A stretch of DNA of 64,000 nucleotides from Gammaproteobacteria bacterium (lineage in GTDB: Bacteria > Pseudomonadota > Gammaproteobacteria > Steroidobacterales > Woeseiaceae): positions 119,619 through 183,618 of the forward strand of contig JAOTYE010000006.1 in NCBI GenBank assembly GCA_029862045.1, written 5' to 3'. Under the pieces are notes generated by a model, which saw only the letters and a list, made by a program, of their open reading frames with translations, was not told where the DNA came from and made no database searches. The position numbers and the translations under genes are program-made. Of the stretch, positions 55,034 through 63,962 are shown in pieces (within the stretch, counting starts at the first letter, position 1; the number at the start of each line of letters is the position of its first letter).

Positions 55034-55966
55034 CTACTTCCGGATGCAATACTGCACGCTGAATAAAGCGTCAGCGTCGGTCCAGACCTTTGCCACGCTG
55101 AATCCGGCGCGCTCGGCCATCTCGGCAAATCCGCCGAGTGTGTACTTGTGCGAGTACTCGGTCAGAATGGCTTCATCTTCCTCAATCGTAAAGTCTTCGT
55201 TACCGACGCTGATGTCCTGTTCTTCTGAGCTAACGAGGCGGAGCTCAATACGTCCCTTGTTCCGGTTGTATTCGGCACTATGCGAAAACGCATCGGTGTT
55301 GAAGTCAGTACCAAATTCCCGGTTGAGGTGACGCAGCATATTGAGATTGAATTCGGCCGTAACACCCGCGCTGTCGTTATACGCGGCCTCGATGATGGCC
55401 GGATCTTTCTGCAAATCCACGCCTATCAGAAGTGCGCCATCTTCGCCGGCCTCTTCGTACATGACCTTGAGCAAGTCGAGCGCCGTATCGTGGATAAAGT
55501 TGCCGATGGTCGAGCCCGGAAAATAGACGATATTTCTCAGCGGCATGACTGCCGGATTCGGCAGCGCAAACTGGCGCGTGAAATCAGCCACGACGGGGAT
55601 GATATTCACGCTTGGGAAATCCTCACGCAATCGATGCACCGACTCGAGCAACAGCGCTTCCGATATATCGACCGGCACATATACGGCCAACTCATGCAGA
55701 TGTTCGAGCAGGATGCGGGTCTTCAAACTCGAGCCGCTGCCGAACTCGATCAGGCTTGCCTGCGGACCGACGAGGTCGGCGATCTCGTCGATATTGTCAC
55801 GCATGATGCCGAGTTCGGTTTCCGTCGGGTAGTACTCGGGCAGCGTCGTTATCTTCTCGAACAGCTGCGAGCCGCGCTCGTCATAAAAGTACTTGGGCGA
55901 GATCGTTTTCTCGGGCTGCCGCAGGCCCTCGATGAGCTCTGCCAGTTCGATGTTCGGTGTGGTCAT
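55034..55966 (-). CDS. egtD: L-histidine N-alpha-methyltransferase (ergothioneine synthesis)
   Basis: Trimethylates histidine to hercynine with SAM, the first step of ergothioneine synthesis. YFYDERGSQLFEKITTLPEYYPTETE near residue 26, SLIEFGSGSSLKTRILLEHL (SAM site) near residue 71, YFPGSTIGNF near residue 147 and FNLNMLRHLNREFGTDFN near residue 207 fit EgtD. It has 310 residues. It overlaps egtB by four bases. egtC and egtE are absent from the window. Confidence 0.93.
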   Translation of the reverse strand: MTTPNIELAELIEGLRQPEKTISPKYFYDERGSQLFEKITTLPEYYPTETELGIMRDNIDEIADLVGPQASLIEFGSGSSLKTRILLEHLHELAVYVPVDISEALLLESVHRLREDFPSVNIIPVVADFTRQFALPNPAVMPLRNIVYFPGSTIGNFIHDTALDLLKVMYEEAGEDGALLIGVDLQKDPAIIEAAYNDSAGVTAEFNLNMLRHLNREFGTDFNTDAFSHSAEYNRNKGRIELRLVSSEEQDISVGNEDFTIEEDEAILTEYSHKYTLGGFAEMAERAGFSVAKVWTDADALFSVQYCIRK

Positions 55967-57204
55967 CCGAGACCGTCCCTGGCAAGCCGAATGCCGAGGA
56001 ACTGCCAGCGCGCATCCGGATAGAAGAAGCTTCGATAGCTCGCACGAATATGATCGCCGGCCGTAACGCAGGAACCACCGCGTACCGTCATTTGATTACA
56101 CATGAATTTGCCATTGTACTCGCCGAGCGAGCCCTCGAGCGGAACGAACCCGGGGTAAGGCGCGTAGGACGATGACGTCCACTCCCAGACATCGCCGAAG
56201 AACTGCTTGCCCTCGCCTGCGGCCGGATGCCAGTAAGCAGTTTCCATGAAGTTACCGTGGGTGCCTTCTTTCGCTGCCGCAAGCTCCCACTCGAATTCCG
56301 TGGGCAAGCGCGCGCCGGCCCAGCGTGCAAAGGCGTCCGCCTCGTAGTAACTGACATGGCACACGGGCGCATGGTCATCGAGTTCCCGTTGCCCGCCCAG
56401 CGTAAATTCTGATTCGAGATCTTCAGCCCAATAGAGCGGGCGTTCCCAACCACGCTCGTCAATGGTTGACCAGCCGTCGGACAGCCAGAGGTTTGAGTCG
56501 CTGTAGCCGCCAGCCTTAATAAAGTCACGAAATTCCCGATTCGTTATCAGCCGCGTGCCGATACGGTGTTCGTGAAGAAGCGCGTCATGCTGCGGCGTTT
56601 CGTTGTCGAAACAAAAACCGTCACCGGAAGCGCCAACTTTGTGGATGCCGCTTTCTCCGTTGTCGAACGCATACGTATCGGTTGCGCACGAGGGCGGCGT
56701 GCTCAGTGACGCATTAACGGCCGGCCGCAGCGGATTGCATGAGAAGACGTGTTTGATATCCGTCAACAGAAGCTCCTGGTGTTGCTGCTCATGATTCAGC
56801 CCCAGGATGACGCGATCTCGCAGCTCCGGGTTGTCACCCTGTTTCTCGAGCAGCGATTGCATCGCGGCGTCGACATGTGAGCGGTACGCGGTGATCTCGG
56901 CAAGTGTCGGTCGCGTCAGCAAGCCGCGTTTTGGACGCGCATGCATCTGACCGGCCGAGTAGTAGTAAGAATTGAACAGGTAGTCGTACTGATCGTTGAG
57001 TCGTCGATAGTCGGAGTCGAAGACTTCGAGAACAAAACGCTCGAAAAACCACGTGACGTGTGCCAGGTGCCATTTCGTCGGACTGACGTCGGGCATCGAT
57101 TGCACAACCGTGTCTTCGGGCTCGAGCGCACTGCACAACTCGAGCGTCATTGACCTGACGCGCTCGAAATCTGTGGTCAGTGGATTTGTTGTCTGGCTGT
57201 CCAT
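55963..57204 (-). CDS. egtB: Ergothioneine synthase EgtB (non-heme iron C-S lyase/sulfoxide synthase)
   Basis: Joins a thiol to hercynine using oxygen and iron. The N-terminal DinB-like domain has WHLAHVTWFFERFVL near residue 45 and the iron triad continues in NHEQQHQE near residue 137 (HxxxHxE). The C-terminal FGE-sulfatase-like domain has GARLPTEFEWE near residue 295 and RGGSCVTAGDHIRASYRSFF near residue 376. It has 413 residues. Whether it uses cysteine or gamma-glutamylcysteine cannot be read from sequence by eye. Confidence 0.93.
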   Translation of the reverse strand: MDSQTTNPLTTDFERVRSMTLELCSALEPEDTVVQSMPDVSPTKWHLAHVTWFFERFVLEVFDSDYRRLNDQYDYLFNSYYYSAGQMHARPKRGLLTRPTLAEITAYRSHVDAAMQSLLEKQGDNPELRDRVILGLNHEQQHQELLLTDIKHVFSCNPLRPAVNASLSTPPSCATDTYAFDNGESGIHKVGASGDGFCFDNETPQHDALLHEHRIGTRLITNREFRDFIKAGGYSDSNLWLSDGWSTIDERGWERPLYWAEDLESEFTLGGQRELDDHAPVCHVSYYEADAFARWAGARLPTEFEWELAAAKEGTHGNFMETAYWHPAAGEGKQFFGDVWEWTSSSYAPYPGFVPLEGSLGEYNGKFMCNQMTVRGGSCVTAGDHIRASYRSFFYPDARWQFLGIRLARDGLG

Positions 57205-57211
57205 CTGGAAC

Positions 57212-57673
57212 CTACCGTAGCGGAAGCTCGGTTTTTTTCAATACGGTACGAATGGCAACGCTCGAATTGACGCGCGCGACACCCGGCAAGCGGGTTAGCG
57301 CTTCCTTATGGATGCGTTCGAAGTCGGCCATGTCCTTGACGACAACGCGCAGCAGATAGTCGAACTCACCTGTCATCAGGTAACACTCCATGACTTCGGG
57401 GATGTCTCGAACCGCTTCCTCGAAAGCGGCCAACTCACTTTGTTCCTCGCGGTGCAGGCCGATATGCACCAGTACGTCGCCAGGCAGGCCGGCTTCGGAC
57501 TGACTGACCAGTGCCACGTAGCGCTGGATCATGCCGCCGTCTTCCAGCGCGCGGACCCGTCTCAGGCATGCGGACTCGGAGAGACTGACCAGTCCGGCCA
57601 GCTGTTTATTACTGATGCGCCCGTCGCGCTGCAAAGCCTCGAGGATGGATTTGTCGTAGCGGTCCAAATTCAT
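57212..57673 (-). CDS. Lrp/AsnC family transcriptional regulator
   Basis: A 153-residue amino-acid-responsive regulator. The helix-turn-helix covers LDRYDKSILEALQRDGRISNKQLAGLVSLSESACLRRVRALE (residues 3-44). The effector-binding RAM domain follows, with MECYLMTGEFDYLLRVVVKDMADFE near residue 100. The start MNLDRYDK at 57673 faces alanine dehydrogenase, with palindromic sites between them. It is probably an activator of ald, as AldR/BkdR-type Lrp proteins are. Confidence 0.93.
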   Translation of the reverse strand: MNLDRYDKSILEALQRDGRISNKQLAGLVSLSESACLRRVRALEDGGMIQRYVALVSQSEAGLPGDVLVHIGLHREEQSELAAFEEAVRDIPEVMECYLMTGEFDYLLRVVVKDMADFERIHKEALTRLPGVARVNSSVAIRTVLKKTELPLR

Positions 57674-57780
57674 GACAGAAAATTGCGTAAAGTCGGTAGA
57701 TGGGTGCAGAAAATGCCACAAATAGCGCGATTTTGCATCTAAATAGCAAGCAAATGGCGCGAATAGCGCGCTATTCTGTC
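57674..57780. promoter_or_regulatory. Probable Lrp operator cluster between lrp-like and ald genes
   Basis: Three related sites lie in the divergent gap. They are GACAGAAAATTGCG at 57674-57687, AAATAGCGCGATTTT at 57720-57734, and a perfect 14-bp palindrome AATAGCGCGCTATT at 57762-57775, which extends to 57780 as ...CTATTCTGTC, the mirror of the first site. Spacings of roughly 46 and 42 bases are about four helical turns, as expected for an Lrp octamer wrapping DNA. Binding is inferred. Confidence 0.7.
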
Positions 57781-57809
57781 GCAAATACGTGAGCGGCCGG
57801 AGAAGACGC

Positions 57810-58931
57810 ATGAAAATCGGGGTACCCAAAGAAATCAAAACACTCGAATTCCGCGTCGGTATGACGCCGGCCGGAGTTCGCGAGCTCGTACACGACGGCC
57901 ATGAAATTGTCGTGGAGACCAATGCCGGGCTGGGCATCGGCATGTTCGATGAAGACTACGAGAATGCTGGAGCCACGGTATTGGGCACGGCTGAAGAAGT
58001 TTTCGCGGCAGCCAACATGATCGTCAAGGTCAAGGAACCGCAACTGAAGGAATGCGCCATGTTGCGTGACGATCAGGTGCTGTTTACGTACCTGCATCTT
58101 GCAGCAGACCCGGAGCAGACCAAGGGGCTGGTGGAATCGGGCACGACCGCAATCGCTTACGAAACCGTAACTGCGGATGATGGTTCGCTGCCGCTGCTGA
58201 CGCCGATGTCAGAAGTCGCCGGGCGGCTGTCGATCCAGGCAGGCGCATATCACCTGCAAAAGGCCAACGGCGGACGAGGCGTTTTGCTGGGCGGCGTTCC
58301 GGGCGTTTCACCGGCCAGGGTCGTCATCATCGGCGGCGGCGTGTCGGGCGCGAATGCAGCGGACATGGCCATTGGACTCGGTGCGGATGTCACGATCCTC
58401 GATCGCTCACTGCCGCGATTGCGCGAGCTCGATGATATGTGGGGCGGACGCGTTCGCACCGTGTATTCGACCAAGCACGACATAGACCGCCTCGTGCCCG
58501 ACGCGGACCTGGTTGTTGGCGCGGTTCTAGTCACAGGCGCCGCGGCACCGAAACTTGTCAGCGCGCAGAACGTTAAAGACATGCATACCGGTGCGGTAAT
58601 GGTCGATATTTCGATCGATCAGGGCGGCTGTTTCGAAACGAGTCGACCAACAACGCATGCGGAACCGACCTACGTCGTTGATGGTGTCGTGCATTACTGC
58701 GTAACCAACATGCCGGGCGCCGTGCCGCGCACAAGTACATTTGCATTGACCAATGCAACGCTGCCATTCGTCAAGGCGCTGGCGAATCTTGGTTGGCGCG
58801 AGGCGCTGATCCAGGATCCGCATCTGGCAAACGGGTTAAACGTGCACGCGGGTCACGTCAACCACGAGGCCGTTGCGCACGATCTTGGCTATGAGTACCT
58901 GTCCGCCGAAGATGCTCTGAAGGCAGCCTGA
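57810..58931 (+). CDS. ald: Alanine dehydrogenase
   Basis: Interconverts L-alanine and pyruvate with NAD. The start [20 protein letters not shown] at 57810 gives 373 residues. The motifs KVKEPQ near residue 74 (catalytic Lys), YLHLAAD near 94 (catalytic His), [23 protein letters not shown] near 172 for NAD, and the conserved [14 protein letters not shown] near 268 are intact. It is probably activated by the divergent Lrp-type regulator in response to alanine. Confidence 0.96.
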   Translation: MKIGVPKEIKTLEFRVGMTPAGVRELVHDGHEIVVETNAGLGIGMFDEDYENAGATVLGTAEEVFAAANMIVKVKEPQLKECAMLRDDQVLFTYLHLAADPEQTKGLVESGTTAIAYETVTADDGSLPLLTPMSEVAGRLSIQAGAYHLQKANGGRGVLLGGVPGVSPARVVIIGGGVSGANAADMAIGLGADVTILDRSLPRLRELDDMWGGRVRTVYSTKHDIDRLVPDADLVVGAVLVTGAAAPKLVSAQNVKDMHTGAVMVDISIDQGGCFETSRPTTHAEPTYVVDGVVHYCVTNMPGAVPRTSTFALTNATLPFVKALANLGWREALIQDPHLANGLNVHAGHVNHEAVAHDLGYEYLSAEDALKAA

Positions 58932-58967
58932 TCCGGCGCTGAAGGACAAGACGGAAAAGAGACCAAC

Positions 58968-59414
58968 GTGGCTGACAAAAAAGACGATGTGTCATCGGGC
59001 GGCCTGACTGCCCTCGGCTTTCTTTGGCGCCTGGTTGCTGCGCTGGTTCTCGTGCTGTTGACCTACAACCCGAGCGGCCATTCGGCGTATCACTGGATAA
59101 CGTCAGCAATTGCTGACAGTGCATTCGGGCCGCTGCATCTGTTACTTCTTGCCGTACTGATGATTGGCTGGGCTGTTTATTGGATCGCGACCTGGCGGGC
59201 ACTGGGCACGCTCGGCGTCGCGCTGGCGGCGCTCCTGCTCGGCGCGATCATCTGGCTGCTGTTCGACATCGGCCTGCTGAAAGCCGATTCGGTGTCTGCC
59301 ATTACGTGGATTTCGCTCGTCTGCCTGGCCGCTGTACTGGCCGTGGGGGTCTCGTGGTCACACGTCTGGCGCCGGGTGACGGGGCAGATAAACGTCGAGG
59401 ACGTCGACGACTGA
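58968..59414 (+). CDS. Four-helix inner-membrane protein (DUF6524-like)
   Basis: A 148-residue protein with a GTG start and four predicted membrane helices at about residues 18-36, 53-74, 80-100 and 108-127. The conserved-looking FLWRLVAALVLVLLTYNPSGHSAYHW segment resembles small proteins labelled DUF6524; I recall that family only loosely. It lies 36 bases after ald and has no clear role. Confidence 0.7.
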   Translation: MADKKDDVSSGGLTALGFLWRLVAALVLVLLTYNPSGHSAYHWITSAIADSAFGPLHLLLLAVLMIGWAVYWIATWRALGTLGVALAALLLGAIIWLLFDIGLLKADSVSAITWISLVCLAAVLAVGVSWSHVWRRVTGQINVEDVDD

Positions 59415-59430
59415 TTGAAGCGCCCAGCGC

Positions 59431-59937
59431 TTACATGCTCTGGGAGTATTCGGAGCGGATGCCTGCCGTAGGGCGCAAGGATATTTCGTTGGCATCGGTG
59501 ACGCGAATGGAAGGCATGAAGGCGCCGACGTCGAGCTTTGCTTCGAATTCGTACTTAAAGGTGCTTCTATCGCTGCGCATCAGATCGGTGATGAGCCGAA
59601 TGCCGGCGAACAGATTCGCTGACGCGGTAAGCTTGAACTCGCCTTCACCGTAGCCGTCGATGACCGGCAGGTCATTGCCGACACCCTTAATGATGTCATG
59701 ACCTTCGATGCTGATGGTATACGAGACCCCGCGTAGCTCCAGCGGCTCAATATTCGGATTGATCACACGCAGGCCGATCTCGAATGCAGGCAGCCCGCCC
59801 TCCGACGGTATCGCCTTGAACGAGCTAATGGTCACGGTCGGGGTTTCGTAGCCGGGGCGCAGCCCGGCGCATCCGGTCAGCGCTGCGGCCGCGAGGACAA
59901 TTAGCAGGGCCGCGAGGGGGGCCTTCGGAATCTTCAT
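59431..59937 (-). CDS. LEA14-like (WHy domain) lipoprotein
   Basis: A 168-residue lipoprotein. The signal sequence ends in LTGCAG with Cys near residue 23. The rest is one Water-stress/Hypersensitive-response (LEA type 2) beta-domain: FEIGLRVINPNIEPLELRGVSYTISIEGHDIIKG near residue 52 with the family's N-P-N turn. Such domains are tied to desiccation tolerance in plants; in bacteria their role is unknown. Confidence 0.85.
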   Translation of the reverse strand: MKIPKAPLAALLIVLAAAALTGCAGLRPGYETPTVTISSFKAIPSEGGLPAFEIGLRVINPNIEPLELRGVSYTISIEGHDIIKGVGNDLPVIDGYGEGEFKLTASANLFAGIRLITDLMRSDRSTFKYEFEAKLDVGAFMPSIRVTDANEISLRPTAGIRSEYSQSM

Positions 59938-60012
59938 ATTGAATCCGTGCGGGGGAGACAGATAATTATAGTGTCATCCCTAAACCATCGTGACAACACG
60001 CGGGAGACAGTC

Positions 60013-60321
60013 ATGAAAGTTGCAATGCTATTCACCGGAAGCGGACCCATCGTAATCCTCACCTCCCACGATTCCGTGACCGCCCCGGCCTTGCTGGAAA
60101 AACTCGAGGCCAAAGGCATCGAGCGATTCCTGGCGTATGAGCTACCGCTGGATCTTGCGAAAAAGCGTTATGGCGGACACTTTATTACCGTCCTCAACGA
60201 CCTGCACGAGACCGACGATTTGCGCGTGCTCGACTACAATGGCGAGCGCGCGTTTGCGCTGTTCCGGCTCGACGAGCTTGGGAGCCCGATTATCCACGAG
60301 CCGGTCGCTGCCGCGGCTTAG
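60013..60321 (+). CDS. Small conserved cytosolic protein of unknown function
   Basis: A 102-residue protein starting MKVAMLFTGSGPIVILTSHDSV at 60013 after a GGGAGACAG site. LLEKLEAKGIERFLAYELPLDLAKKRYGGHF and LHETDDLRVLDYNGERAFALFRLDELG suggest a compact alpha/beta domain. No membrane helix or catalytic motif is visible. It stands alone between divergent and convergent neighbours. I do not recognise a named family. Confidence 0.65.
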   Translation: MKVAMLFTGSGPIVILTSHDSVTAPALLEKLEAKGIERFLAYELPLDLAKKRYGGHFITVLNDLHETDDLRVLDYNGERAFALFRLDELGSPIIHEPVAAAA

Positions 60322-60342
60322 CCGTCAGGACAGTGCCGTTGA

Positions 60343-60361
60343 CCGGGCTCGACACGCCCGG
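60343..60361. terminator. Hairpin between convergent genes
   Basis: CCGGGC and GCCCGG pair around a TCGACAC loop, 22 bases after the small gene's stop and 21 bases past the end of the convergent propeller gene. No T-run follows, so the terminator role is only suggested by position. Confidence 0.4.
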
Positions 60362-60381
60362 CCGCAAGCTGTGCGCCGCTG

Positions 60382-63300
60382 CTACTGAACGCCACGGCCA
60401 GGCGACCAGGGTACACCGGCCGCATCGAGCGCGACTTTGAGGCTTGCGTATTCGACGTCGAACAGATTCGTCAACTGCTGTTTGGTGTCGGCATAAATCG
60501 ACCGTGCGATCGCAAGCGATTCACGCTGCTCGGGCGTCGGTCCGTAGGCATTCGATCTTGCCGCGAAACGCGCATGCCACAATCGGCTCTGGACCGACAT
60601 TTCGTCAAATTCCTTATAGGCTGCGCGCGCTTCGTTGTCGGTAAGTCGGTCACGCTGAATAGTCGCACGCTGCTGAATTGAGTTCGCGATCTCGTACAAC
60701 GGCGCATCGGCGGTCGAACGAGCCAGAACTTCTTTGATCGCATCGAGCTCAAGAACGATTTCGTCGATTGCCTTGACCGTGCCGTCGACAACCCGCCGCA
60801 GTTCGTCAACCTGGTTCTCAAACACGACGCGTTGTTCCTGCGTGGTGCCAGGCAGTGTCGGCTCGCGAATGGAGACGACGTCAAAACTTTGTGGAGTTCC
60901 GAGCGAAGTAACGACGCCGTCGACCCGCTTCGCCATCGTTACCGAGAACCGCCCCGGCGCCACAAGCACACCGGCCGCGTCGTCTTCGCGTTCCTCTTCA
61001 GGAACCCATGCCTCGAGCGGTGGATAGCGAAGGTCCCAGGCAACGCGATGGAAGCCAGCCGCAACGGGCGCCTCGATGACTCGAACGACGTTGTCCCTCG
61101 TATCTTTTACAGTGAGTACAATCGCCGGTTCAGCCTCGCGCTGTTCTTTCAAAATCGTCTCCCAGGAAGGGAAACCGACGTCCTCGTTATTCTTCTCGAG
61201 TTCTTTTTCGCCTTCGCGGCGAGTGTCCTTGCTGGTGCGAAGTTCTTCAGGCAGATAATACGTAAAGGTTGCACCGAAGTCGGGATTGGGTGCGACATAG
61301 TAAGCATCGCCTTGAGAACCACGGCAGCCCGGTTCATCGCAGCCGAGCGGGTGCCGCGGCACGTACCAGCGCGCCGTCCTGACCGGAAACAACACGGAGT
61401 CGTTATTGAGCATGTCCCCGCTGACGGCACGCAACGGCGTGTAGTCATCCAGAACGTAGAAGCTGCGGCCAAACGTGGCGCCCACGAGGTCGTTCTCGCG
61501 TGTCTGGATCACGAGATCGCGGAACGAGATGTTGGGGCTGCCGCCCTTGAGCCTGGTCCACGTGCCGCCGCCATTGACGGTGAAGAACACACCGAACTCG
61601 GTGCCCAGGAACAGCAGCCCGGGCTTCTCGTGATCCTGAACGACGCGCCACAGGATGTGTCGGTCAGGCAGGTTGCTGGCGATGCTGCGCCACGACCCGC
61701 CGCGGTTCTCACTCTTCAATATGTATGGCGAGAAGTCACCGCTCTTGTGGTCATCGACGACGACGTACACCGTATCGGGGTCAAACAGATCGGCCTTGAT
61801 GTCGTTGACGAAGAAGCGGTCCGGTACGCCCGGCAACTTGTCGATGCGTCGCCAGTTCTGACCATCGTCCTCGCTTACCTGGATGATGCCGTCATCGGTG
61901 CCGACGTAGACGAGGCCTTCGACGAGTGGCGATTCGGACAACGAGGTAACCGTGTTGAACATCGACATCGCGTACAGATCCCACGAGGCGTCGTAGCTCC
62001 AGGTGCGCCCCATGACAGGCTGGCGCGTGCGCCGCTCGTTCCGCGTCAGGTCGCCACTGATCGCGGTCCAGGAGTCGCCGTAGTCGTCGCTCTTCCAGAC
62101 GCGCTGCGTGCCGAAATACAGCGTCTTCGAGTCGTGCGGGCTGATGAGAATGGGTGAATCCCAGTTGTAGCGATCCGGCGGCTCGTCGCCGGCTGCCTGC
62201 GGGCGGATGTATACAGTTTCGCCCGTCTTGCGGTCGAAGCGCGCCAGATTGCCCTGCTGCCACTGGGCATAAACGATGTCCGGATTGTTCGGATCGACGG
62301 CCGACTGATGGCCGTCACCGGACAAAGTGACGAACCAGTCGGCGCTGCGAATACCGATGTTGTTGTCGGTACGTGACGGCCCACCGTGGCTGTTGTTGTC
62401 CTGGGTGCCGCCGTACACATTATAAAATGGCTTGTCGTAGTCGACAGCCACCTTGTAGTACTGCGTGATCGGCATGTTGTTGACGAAGCGCCAGGTCTCA
62501 CCCAGGTCGAAGCTTTCATAGACGCCGCCATCGTTGCCGACGATTAGATAGTCCTCGTCATCCGGAGCGAACGCCATCGCGTGATGATCGACGTGCTTCG
62601 TGTCGTGCTCGAGCTTCGTGAACGTCTTGCCGCCGTCTTCGGTGACGTGCAGATGCACGTCGGCCTGATAGACGCGATCGAATCTGTGCGGGCTCGCGAA
62701 CAGCTCCTGGTAATAGTGTGGCCCTGTGCCGCTCGAGAGATACTCGTTGCGCTTCTCCCAGGTCTCGCCACCGTCTTCGGAGCGCCAGAACCCGCCAGTG
62801 CGATTCGCGAGTTCGATGGTTGCGTACATGACGTCCGGGTTGATCGGTGAGATCGCGATGCCGGTCTTGCCCATGCTTTCCCTGGGCAGTCCTTCGGTCA
62901 GCTCCCGCCAGGTTTCGCCGCCGTCTTCGGACTTGTGAATGCCCGTACCCGGCCCGCCGTCCATGACCACGGCGACGTTACGCAGGCGCTGCCACGTAAC
63001 GGCAAACATGACGTCCGGGTTGCGGGGATCCAGGTGCACTTCGTTAACACCCGTGTACTGGTCATCGGCAGCAGTGTTGCCGAAGCCGTCGCCGAGCACC
63101 TTGCGCCAGGTCTCGCCGCCATCGGTTGACTTGAACAAGCCGCGATCGCCTCCGCCTGACCACAAAGGTCCCTGTGCGGCGACGAAAACCGTGTTGGAAT
63201 CGCGCGGGTCGATGCGAATCATGCCGATGTGCTGGGAATCCTCGAGCCCCATGTTTTCCCAGTTCTGGCCGCCGTCACGGCTGCGATAAACGCCGGCACC

Positions 63301-63675
63301 GTAGCCGACGTGCCTGCCCGACACGTTCTCGCCCGTGCCGACCCAGACCGTATTCGGGTTGTTCGGGTCGATCGTGATGCACCCGATTGAGTACGCATCC
63401 TCGTCGTCGAAGACGGGTGTCCAGGTCGTGCCGCGGTTCGTTGTCTTCCAGACGCCACCGCTGCCGACCGCGACGTACCAGGTGGAGCGATCGCCAGGGT
63501 CGATTGCAATGTCTGAGATTCGGCCGGCCATGAACGCGGGCCCGATGCTGCGGAATTCGATGCCCTTGAACGTTAGCTCGTTGAATCCCGGCTCCCATTT
63601 CTCTTCTTCGTCGGCGGCATAGACGGGCATGGATACCAGGGCCGCGACTACGGCGAGGCACGCGAATGGTCTCAT
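60382..63675 (-). CDS. Very large exported Asp-box (BNR/sortilin-like) beta-propeller protein
   Basis: A 1097-residue protein with a signal peptide (MRPFACLAVVAALVSMPVYAA). Eleven or so Asp-box repeats (S-x-D-x-G-x-T-W type, for example STDGGETWRK, SEDGGETWEK, SDDYGDSWTA, SEDDGQNWRR) between residues 60 and 730 point to two seven-bladed propellers like VPS10/sortilin or exo-sialidase-like proteins. A beta-sandwich-like region (about 760-930) and a helical C-terminal region (about 960-1090) follow. No sialidase catalytic Arg triad is evident, so it is probably a binding or scaffold protein or a peptidase partner. A stand-alone gene. Confidence 0.88.
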   Translation of the reverse strand: MRPFACLAVVAALVSMPVYAADEEEKWEPGFNELTFKGIEFRSIGPAFMAGRISDIAIDPGDRSTWYVAVGSGGVWKTTNRGTTWTPVFDDEDAYSIGCITIDPNNPNTVWVGTGENVSGRHVGYGAGVYRSRDGGQNWENMGLEDSQHIGMIRIDPRDSNTVFVAAQGPLWSGGGDRGLFKSTDGGETWRKVLGDGFGNTAADDQYTGVNEVHLDPRNPDVMFAVTWQRLRNVAVVMDGGPGTGIHKSEDGGETWRELTEGLPRESMGKTGIAISPINPDVMYATIELANRTGGFWRSEDGGETWEKRNEYLSSGTGPHYYQELFASPHRFDRVYQADVHLHVTEDGGKTFTKLEHDTKHVDHHAMAFAPDDEDYLIVGNDGGVYESFDLGETWRFVNNMPITQYYKVAVDYDKPFYNVYGGTQDNNSHGGPSRTDNNIGIRSADWFVTLSGDGHQSAVDPNNPDIVYAQWQQGNLARFDRKTGETVYIRPQAAGDEPPDRYNWDSPILISPHDSKTLYFGTQRVWKSDDYGDSWTAISGDLTRNERRTRQPVMGRTWSYDASWDLYAMSMFNTVTSLSESPLVEGLVYVGTDDGIIQVSEDDGQNWRRIDKLPGVPDRFFVNDIKADLFDPDTVYVVVDDHKSGDFSPYILKSENRGGSWRSIASNLPDRHILWRVVQDHEKPGLLFLGTEFGVFFTVNGGGTWTRLKGGSPNISFRDLVIQTRENDLVGATFGRSFYVLDDYTPLRAVSGDMLNNDSVLFPVRTARWYVPRHPLGCDEPGCRGSQGDAYYVAPNPDFGATFTYYLPEELRTSKDTRREGEKELEKNNEDVGFPSWETILKEQREAEPAIVLTVKDTRDNVVRVIEAPVAAGFHRVAWDLRYPPLEAWVPEEEREDDAAGVLVAPGRFSVTMAKRVDGVVTSLGTPQSFDVVSIREPTLPGTTQEQRVVFENQVDELRRVVDGTVKAIDEIVLELDAIKEVLARSTADAPLYEIANSIQQRATIQRDRLTDNEARAAYKEFDEMSVQSRLWHARFAARSNAYGPTPEQRESLAIARSIYADTKQQLTNLFDVEYASLKVALDAAGVPWSPGRGVQ

Positions 63676-63807
63676 GATGATTCCCCAGTTGTTATGGCGC
63701 GGTGCACGCACTGGCGCGGGCCGCGTCTTGTTCGTACAAGGGATTCTAAAGGACGGAGCCGGCCCGGGCAGCATTTTCGGGGCTTGCAGTGGGGCAATCA
63801 GGTCAAG

Positions 63808-63836
63808 TTGACTGCCCCAGCCGAACTGGGTCTAAT
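63808..63836 (+). promoter_or_regulatory. Promoter of tRNA-Phe
   Basis: TTGACT (63808-63813) and TCTAAT (63831-63836) are spaced by 17 bases and each matches five of six consensus bases. The expected start near 63843 leaves a leader of about 44 bases with a GGCGCC-containing hairpin before the tRNA. Confidence 0.65.
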
Positions 63837-63886
63837 ACGCAACTTCTCGAGACCCGCAGGGGCGCCGGTCACGGCGCCACCAAAAT

Positions 63887-63962
<76 letters not shown>

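Noticed and set aside
60832..62157. 441-codon plus-strand frame inside the propeller gene
   Set aside because: It lies fully antisense to the Asp-box repeats; its length reflects the lack of stops in high-GC sequence.
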